Origin: Podaxis mareebaensis
Taxonomy: Eukaryota; Basidiomycota; Agaricomycetes; Agaricales; Agaricaceae
NCBI GenBank assembly: GCA_018524725.1
Contig: JAEUWP010000192.1
Span: 1 to 26,178 of the forward strand
Direction of reading: 5' to 3'
Length of the DNA: 26,178 bases
A program made the position numbers and the translations under genes. Under the pieces are notes generated by a model that saw nothing but the letters and a program-made list of their open reading frames with translations, searched no databases and was not told the DNA's origin. The first letter of the stretch is position 1, and each line of letters starts with the position of its first letter. Below, in pieces: positions 20,525 through 26,178 of the stretch.

Positions 20525-22584
20525 ATGGAACAAGAGGCGCTGTCTCACCGCAAGCCAAACACCGAAGAACATATAGAAATGGACAATCTAGCCATAGATC
20601 CCAGCAGAGTCATGCCCTCCAAGCATTCTGGAGACATTTCGTCTGTAATGCCTACATTAAACAAGAATGGTGATGCTGGCGGAGTGGTCGAAACGGACAA
20701 GTCAGCAGAGGGGCGCGATACAAGGACAGAAAAGCAGAAAACGACAGAGAAAATCCAAGTCTCCGCACTGTGTTGGTGCATCTTCCTCGCTGGGTGGAAC
20801 GATGGAACTACCGGCCCATTACTGCCACGCATACAGGAAGTCTACCACGTATGTCTGACACGTCTTCCAACACATCCGATATCGTATCTTGTCGAAGCTT
20901 ATCTCACATGCGTTCAGGTCGGCTTTACAGTCGTGTCCTTGATCTTCATCTTCGCCTGTCTTGTACGTCCCACCTTGTTCCGGTTTGACTTGGAAAACGG
21001 TTTGAACACGTGGATCCGAGGGTTTTATCCTGGGTGCCCTTGCCAATGTACATCTCACGGACCGACTTGGGTTTGGCAAGGTGCGCATGCGCGTTTTTTC
21101 GTCCTATCGGGGATAACGTACTCATTCAAAGTCTACGTCAATAGACAATCATTTTTGGTGCGACCGGATTTGTGTTCTCAGTCTTCAAACTCACACCTCG
21201 GCATGCAGGCTCCGTCCTTCAAATCATAGCGTATGCACTTCAGTCTCCGGCTCCTCCGTTCCCTGTCTTCGTGATGGCGTACACTATCAATGGCTTCGGT
21301 GTCGCGCTCCAGGTACACGTATCGTTTGATCACCAATGGCATTACCTCACCCCTTCTATAGGACGCCCAGGCCAACGGATTCGTCGCGAGCCTTCAGCAC
21401 CATGCCGAAGCTAAAATGGGTATTCTCCATGCTGCTTATGGTACGTGTATCCAGTCCCACAGTAGTCTCCGCAGCAACTCATCTCCTATAGGTGCCGGGG
21501 CGCTCTCTGCACCTCTAATCGCAACCCAGTTCGCGCAATTGCAGCGCTGGTCCTTCCACTATCTCGTCTCACTCGGAATCGCGATATCCAACACCATCGT
21601 TTTATCGATAATCCTCGGTTTCAGGACCCAAGACGGTGGCTAAAACTTCCTTTCCACCTCAGTAGATGACACTCACCTTAGGTTACAGAATGCCACTTGA
21701 AGATCGGTCAAGAGATAGGCGAAAAGAGTACCAGCGAACACAGCTCCTTTAATCAAATATTGCGCATCAAGGCCGTGCATTTCCTAGCATTCTTCATTCT
21801 GGTGTACGTCGGTGTCGAAGTTACAATTGGAGGTACGCCACCGCCATATTCTTCGAATATCTACTTATCACACACTCCCGCAAAACGCAGGTTGGATCGT
21901 TACTTTCATGCTCGACGTGCGCGGAGGTGGATCGTCCTCGGGTTATGTATCATCGGGTTTCTTTGGAGGTAACCTAGCCTGCGGTTTTTGGAACCCTGAA
22001 GCTTGCTCATGCAATCATAGGCCTCATGCTTGGTCGCATTCTTTTACTCTGGGTCAACAAAAAGGTGACGTTTGGCCGCCAATCAAAGTGCCTGGCTTCA
22101 TCTTGATTCTTCCCTGTAGGTCGGAGAGCGGCTTGTCCTCTTCTTCTATGCCTTGCTCGCCATTGGGTCTGTCATCCCTCTATGGTTTTATCGTCACCCT
22201 GAGACGTTTTTTAATCCAGGCTTGAACTTGTTGTATGGCTCGTTCCTTCTCTGATCGGAGGAGCAGTCGCAGTCTCCATCGTTGGTCTCTTGCTTGGTCC
22301 CATGTATCCTATTGCAATGAACCAGGCGGGTCGTGTTCTTCCAAAATGGCTGCTCACGGGTTCCATTGGCTGGATCGCAGGTTTTGGTCAAGCAGGAAGT
22401 GCGGCTCTTCCTTTCGTGACAGGAGCTATTTCCTCGAAGCACGGAATCAAGAGTCTCCAGCCTTTGTGAGTGGGAATGTCTACCAAAAACATTAGCGGTG
22501 TACTTATGGATCTCAAGCTTAATTGCGATGATGGGATGTATGATGGTTTTGTGGTATCTTGTCCCCCCAAAGCGACGTGAATAG
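20525..22584 (+). CDS. MFS transporter, fucose-permease-like type, complete
   Basis: Twelve-helix-type membrane transporter of the major facilitator superfamily; substrate unknown. Thirteen exons join in phase: 20525-20848, 20918-20962, 21021-21080, 21145-21157, 21209-21312, 21362-21440, 21492-21635, 21689-21832, 21891-21968, 22021-22064, 22120-22166, 22220-22465 and 22518-22584, giving 464 residues. The first 75 residues are hydrophilic. Then come AGWNDGTTGPLLPRIQEVY (helix 1), GFILGALANVHLTDRLGFGK (motif A region), YALQSPAPPFPVFVMAYTIN, GILHAAYGAGAL, GVEVTIGGWIVTFML, GLLLGPMYPIAMNQAGRVLP and GSIGWIAGFGQAGSAALPF, as in this subfamily. The intron at 21158-21208 is 51 nt with no in-frame stop, so its retention would insert 17 residues. 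Intron 11 uses the donor GTCTGT. The gene is intact. Confidence 0.9.
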
Positions 22585-22700
22585 CTCACGCGTACGTTCG
22601 AGCCTTACGAAGCAACTGACTCTCTAGCCAATACAGAATAGATTAAAAAATACACTGGTGTACATAGAGAACAGATAACAACACGAAAAAACCCAACGAT

Positions 22701-23540
<840 letters not shown>

Positions 23541-23581
23541 GTAGGTACTTTGTGTATAAATATGGTGCTGTAAATACCTAC
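23541..23581 (+). promoter_or_regulatory. LTR-like TATA region inside an inverted repeat
   Basis: TATAAATA at 23555-23562 lies between perfect 7-bp inverted arms, GTAGGTA (23541-23547) and TACCTAC (23575-23581). It is followed by a pyrimidine-rich run (about 23600-23665) like the R/U5 part of a fungal long terminal repeat, upstream of the gag-like frame. A further stem-loop with AGTGTC/GACACT arms occupies 23688-23704, in the leader position of such an element. Confidence 0.4.
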
Positions 23582-23943
23582 AAAATCATCAGAATATTAG
23601 TTCTTTTCTTCCTATCTCTTCTATTCATCCTTCCTCTGCTTTTGTTGCTCTCCATCCATCCCACCCCAACTTATGGGCCGAAGTCCTAGTGTCAGACAGA
23701 CACTGACACACTCACTACTTAACCAAGTTACCCCTCTTCACCTGGAGCCCACTGCAAGGGGCTTCTTGACCCGTTTTTATCACCATTCCTGACTGGAATC
23801 TTGCAGAAGAAATTTCCCTTGTGCTCAACAACCCACTTCACTCACCAGACAGTCCCACTACCCTCTGCTCCAAGTTCTTCTCTTTTCCATCAGCCCAAAA
23901 CTTGTCCCTGAGCCTCTCTAGCCTCAATCTCTCACTTGTCAAT

Positions 23944-25457
23944 ATGTCTTTTAATCAAGGAGACAGTCAGGAGATGAACCACCCACATCAGTTTCACTTA
24001 CATTCATTGCCACAGTCACCCACTCCAACCAACTTTCAGCTTCCAGAGCAGCCCCAGCCTGCTCGTGTCACTTATCAGTCACACCACCATGCCTTTAGCA
24101 TGCCTGGAGATGTGGGCAATGCTGGATCATCTGGATGTCAGTCCCCAGTCAATCCCCAGCTCTCTACAGCTAATTGGGGTATTCCTGGCACTTTGCACAA
24201 CCCTCCTCCTCCTGTCATTCCTCCAACACATCCTGTTGCTCCTCCACCACATCTACAGCCAATCATCATACAAGCTCCTCCTACACCTCGTTACATGCCT
24301 GGACCATATGGCCAGAATGCTCCCTGGTTTGATGGTCATCCCCTCTCACTCAGGTGATTCTTTAGTGAAATTGAACAGCTAGGAAGGATGTGTTAGCTCA
24401 GTCCACAAGATATGATTGAGCACACACTCAGTTACCTTGGGTGGAATGAATATAACACCTGGAAAAGCTTGTCATCAGCCTCAGGAAATGATTGGGATCA
24501 TTTCAAGCAAGAAGTTACCTCCATTTATCCTGGAGCTGATAATGACTACAAGTATACATTTTATGATCTTGAAGGACTTGCAAGCTGGTAGGCAATGATT
24601 CCAATGACCTCTAGGTATCAATTTGGTGAATATCATTGTCAATTCCTGACCATCAGTCAATGGCTTATGGGAAGAAATGAAATCTCATGGAGGGAGCAAA
24701 ACATGATATTCTTCAGTGGCTTTGACCCTTGTTTTCATGAATGATTGACAGCCAGACTCCAGCTGAAGAACCCTGACTATCCTCCATGACAGCCTTGGGA
24801 AATGGACAATGTAGTTGATGTAGTACTCTACCTCCTAGACACCATTTCTGCCACTAGTGAGCCAGGAGGTTTCCCTGGTCCCTCTCCACATTCCTACACT
24901 TATTCACAGTCATATCCTGTTGCTCCTGCACCACTACCCCCTCCAGCTGCTTGTGAAACATTTGACATGTCTTCACTTGAGCAATTCTTTGTTTCTGACA
25001 CCTTCCTGAACAAGTTAGCTGGGAAAATCAGAGGACAACCAAGAGGAACTTTGACACCAGCCTCACCTTTGCCTAATTGACCCTGAAATACTGACTGTGC
25101 CTTTTGTTTAGACCCCAGTCACTTCCACCTTAGGTGTCCAATTGCTAAAGACTATATTCAGAAGAAGTTGTGCATGATTGTTGCATTGCACTCCCTGATG
25201 GAACCATTGTTACAGCTCAAGTTTCCCCTGGTAAAGACATCAAGGAGAAGTTGGACAACTACTACAAGGCTTAAAACATACCAGCAGTCTCCACTAACAT
25301 TGTCAAAGCCACCCCAGCTGTCCAAGTACACCAGTACACTTGGGTGATGCCCCAACCATCCCCTAGTGCTCCAGAGATGGTCCCAGTGGATGTTTCTGTC
25401 AAAGAATTAGAGGAGCTTCAACTTCTTGGTACAATTGCAGTTTCATCCTTAAAGTGA
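23944..25457 (+). pseudogene. Retrotransposon gag, interrupted by stops
   Basis: Structural capsid/nucleocapsid protein of the element. From the ATG at 23944 a single frame can be followed to about 25170 with a Pro/His/Gln-rich N-terminus (HNPPPPVIPPTHPVAPPPH), a capsid-like segment (SYLGWNEYNTWKSL, SIYPGADNDYKYTFYDL, EQNMIFFSGFDP, SSLEQFFVSDTFLNKLAGKI) and a zinc knuckle CX2CX4HX4C with Cys at 25096 and 25105, His at 25120 and Cys at 25135. In-frame stops stand at 24355, 24394, 24589, 24742, 24787, 25078 and 25084; several are TGA where Arg would suit. A frameshift near 25170-25190 moves the following part (DGTIVTAQVSPGKDIKEKLD) to another frame, with one more stop (TAA) near 25273. The protein cannot be made in full. 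Confidence 0.75.
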
Positions 25458-25574
25458 GCAGATGACATTTATAAACAATGGGACTGCTGTTGTGCACCTG
25501 TTTGTAGTAGCTAGTCTATTGCAATATACTTGGATTAAAAAAAAAAAGACATTCATAAACAAGTCAGTAATGCC

Positions 25575-26060
25575 ATGAAGGCCAAACCTAATGAAGGCAT
25601 CAATTCACAAATAAGAAACAGGCCTCAGCCAGTGATACATACCCCTTTATTGACCATTTCTACCCCATTATCCCCTACTACTAATGCCCCTGTCCCATCT
25701 ATGGGCACAGGACCATCAAGTACACCTCAATTCTGCTATACCACACCTATTGAAGACCCAGCAACCATTCAGCAAGTCATTGACAAGGTCATGGACACCC
25801 CAGTCCTAGTCACTCACCAACAACTCCTTGTAGCCTCCCCAGATGTTCATTGATTCATGAAGGAGTAAGTGACCACCAAACAGGTCCCTATCACCATAGC
25901 AGCTGTCTCATCAATTGAAGAAGTTGATGGCAGTGTGTCTTCATTCACTCAGTCATCCCAAACCCCAAATCCTTCCAGCCTTGTTGTCCTAACAACATTG
26001 AAGATTTGTACTAGGTGTAGAAGGAAAAGTCAAGGTGAATGCAATCCTTGATGAGGTTAT
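25575..26060 (+). pseudogene. Retroelement pre-protease region, broken
   Basis: A Pro/Thr/Ser-rich linker is followed by IEDPATIQQVIDKVMDTPVL and VTHQQLLVASPDVH, which resemble the segment just before the aspartic protease in basidiomycete Ty3/Gypsy polyproteins. Stops at 25851 and 25866 interrupt the frame. After a shift of frame, VNAILD at about 26035 looks like the start of the protease active-site motif, but the expected Ser/Thr-Gly after the Asp is not there. A poly(A) run of 12 at about 25537 separates this part from gag. The assignment is by pattern only. Confidence 0.5.
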
Positions 26061-26178
26061 GTACCTGTGCCATTGGCACGAACATGATTTAGTCCTCAAT
26101 GAATATTTATTGGTATATTTACTAAATATTAGCACAATTTAAGTCCACTGAGTACCAAATTCACACCTGAAGTGCAAA

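Larger units (their letters stand above)
23541..26178 (+). mobile_element. Decayed Ty3/Gypsy-like LTR retrotransposon, left part only
   Basis: The stretch is a plus-strand retroelement running off the right edge: an LTR-like promoter, a leader, a gag-like frame ending in a CCHC knuckle, and the region just before the protease. Its base composition differs sharply from the rest of the window. From 23774 to the end I count only three CpG (near 24064, 24289 and 26079), and none at all between about 24290 and 26078. This is expected of a copy that was CpG-methylated and then mutated by deamination. No reverse transcriptase is in view, so assignment to Ty3/Gypsy rests on gag and pre-protease style alone. 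Confidence 0.75.

Noticed and set aside
22466..22517. Frameshift near the end of the second transporter
   Set aside because: A 52-nt intron from GTGAGT to TCTCAAG restores phase and the family-like C-terminus.

Overview
The window is nuclear DNA from a filamentous basidiomycete, most likely an Agaricomycete. The genes are cut by many 40-60 nt introns with CTNAC/CTGAY branch points and include very short exons. The light receptor is the zinc-finger-less basidiomycete form of WC-1, a DUF6533-type membrane protein is present, and the right end holds a decayed Ty3/Gypsy-like retroelement. All exon models below were built by hand from splice signals, reading phase and remembered family patterns. 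No alignment was run.

Left part (1-5 kb): two minus-strand genes of accessory-metabolism type. A DHA2-like drug/H+ antiporter of the major facilitator superfamily runs off the left edge. Behind it is a complete 12-exon, 527-residue cytochrome P450. The gap between them (1737-2680) carries an imperfect 83-bp-period duplication. From 4.86 to 8.6 kb I recognise no gene.

Middle (8.6-20 kb): a roughly 16-exon DUF6533-type seven-helix membrane protein whose first intron has a damaged donor; ribosomal protein L10 (uL16), apparently with a 5'-UTR intron; a WC-1-type blue-light receptor (LOV plus further PAS regions); then, convergent to it, a mitochondrial pyruvate dehydrogenase kinase. The kinase shares a 366-bp divergent promoter with arginyl-tRNA synthetase. 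That promoter has one ATF/CREB palindrome and two CACGTG boxes. The synthetase frame extends upstream to another ATG that adds a presequence-like N-terminus, suggesting dual cytosolic and mitochondrial products.

Right part (20-26 kb): a complete 13-exon MFS transporter of the fucose-permease-like type. Convergent to it is the C-terminal two thirds of a histone H2B gene with no first part. A gag/protease region of an LTR retrotransposon then continues past the right edge. This region is almost free of CpG (3 in about 2.4 kb) and is interrupted by in-frame stops, the mark of a methylated and deaminated element.

Most of the window is ordinary housekeeping and accessory fungal sequence. I see no clear undescribed multi-gene system. 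The points most worth following are the possible dual-start arginyl-tRNA synthetase, the micro-exons, the recurrent +3C splice donors, the headless H2B next to the CpG-erased element, and the P450-transporter pair.
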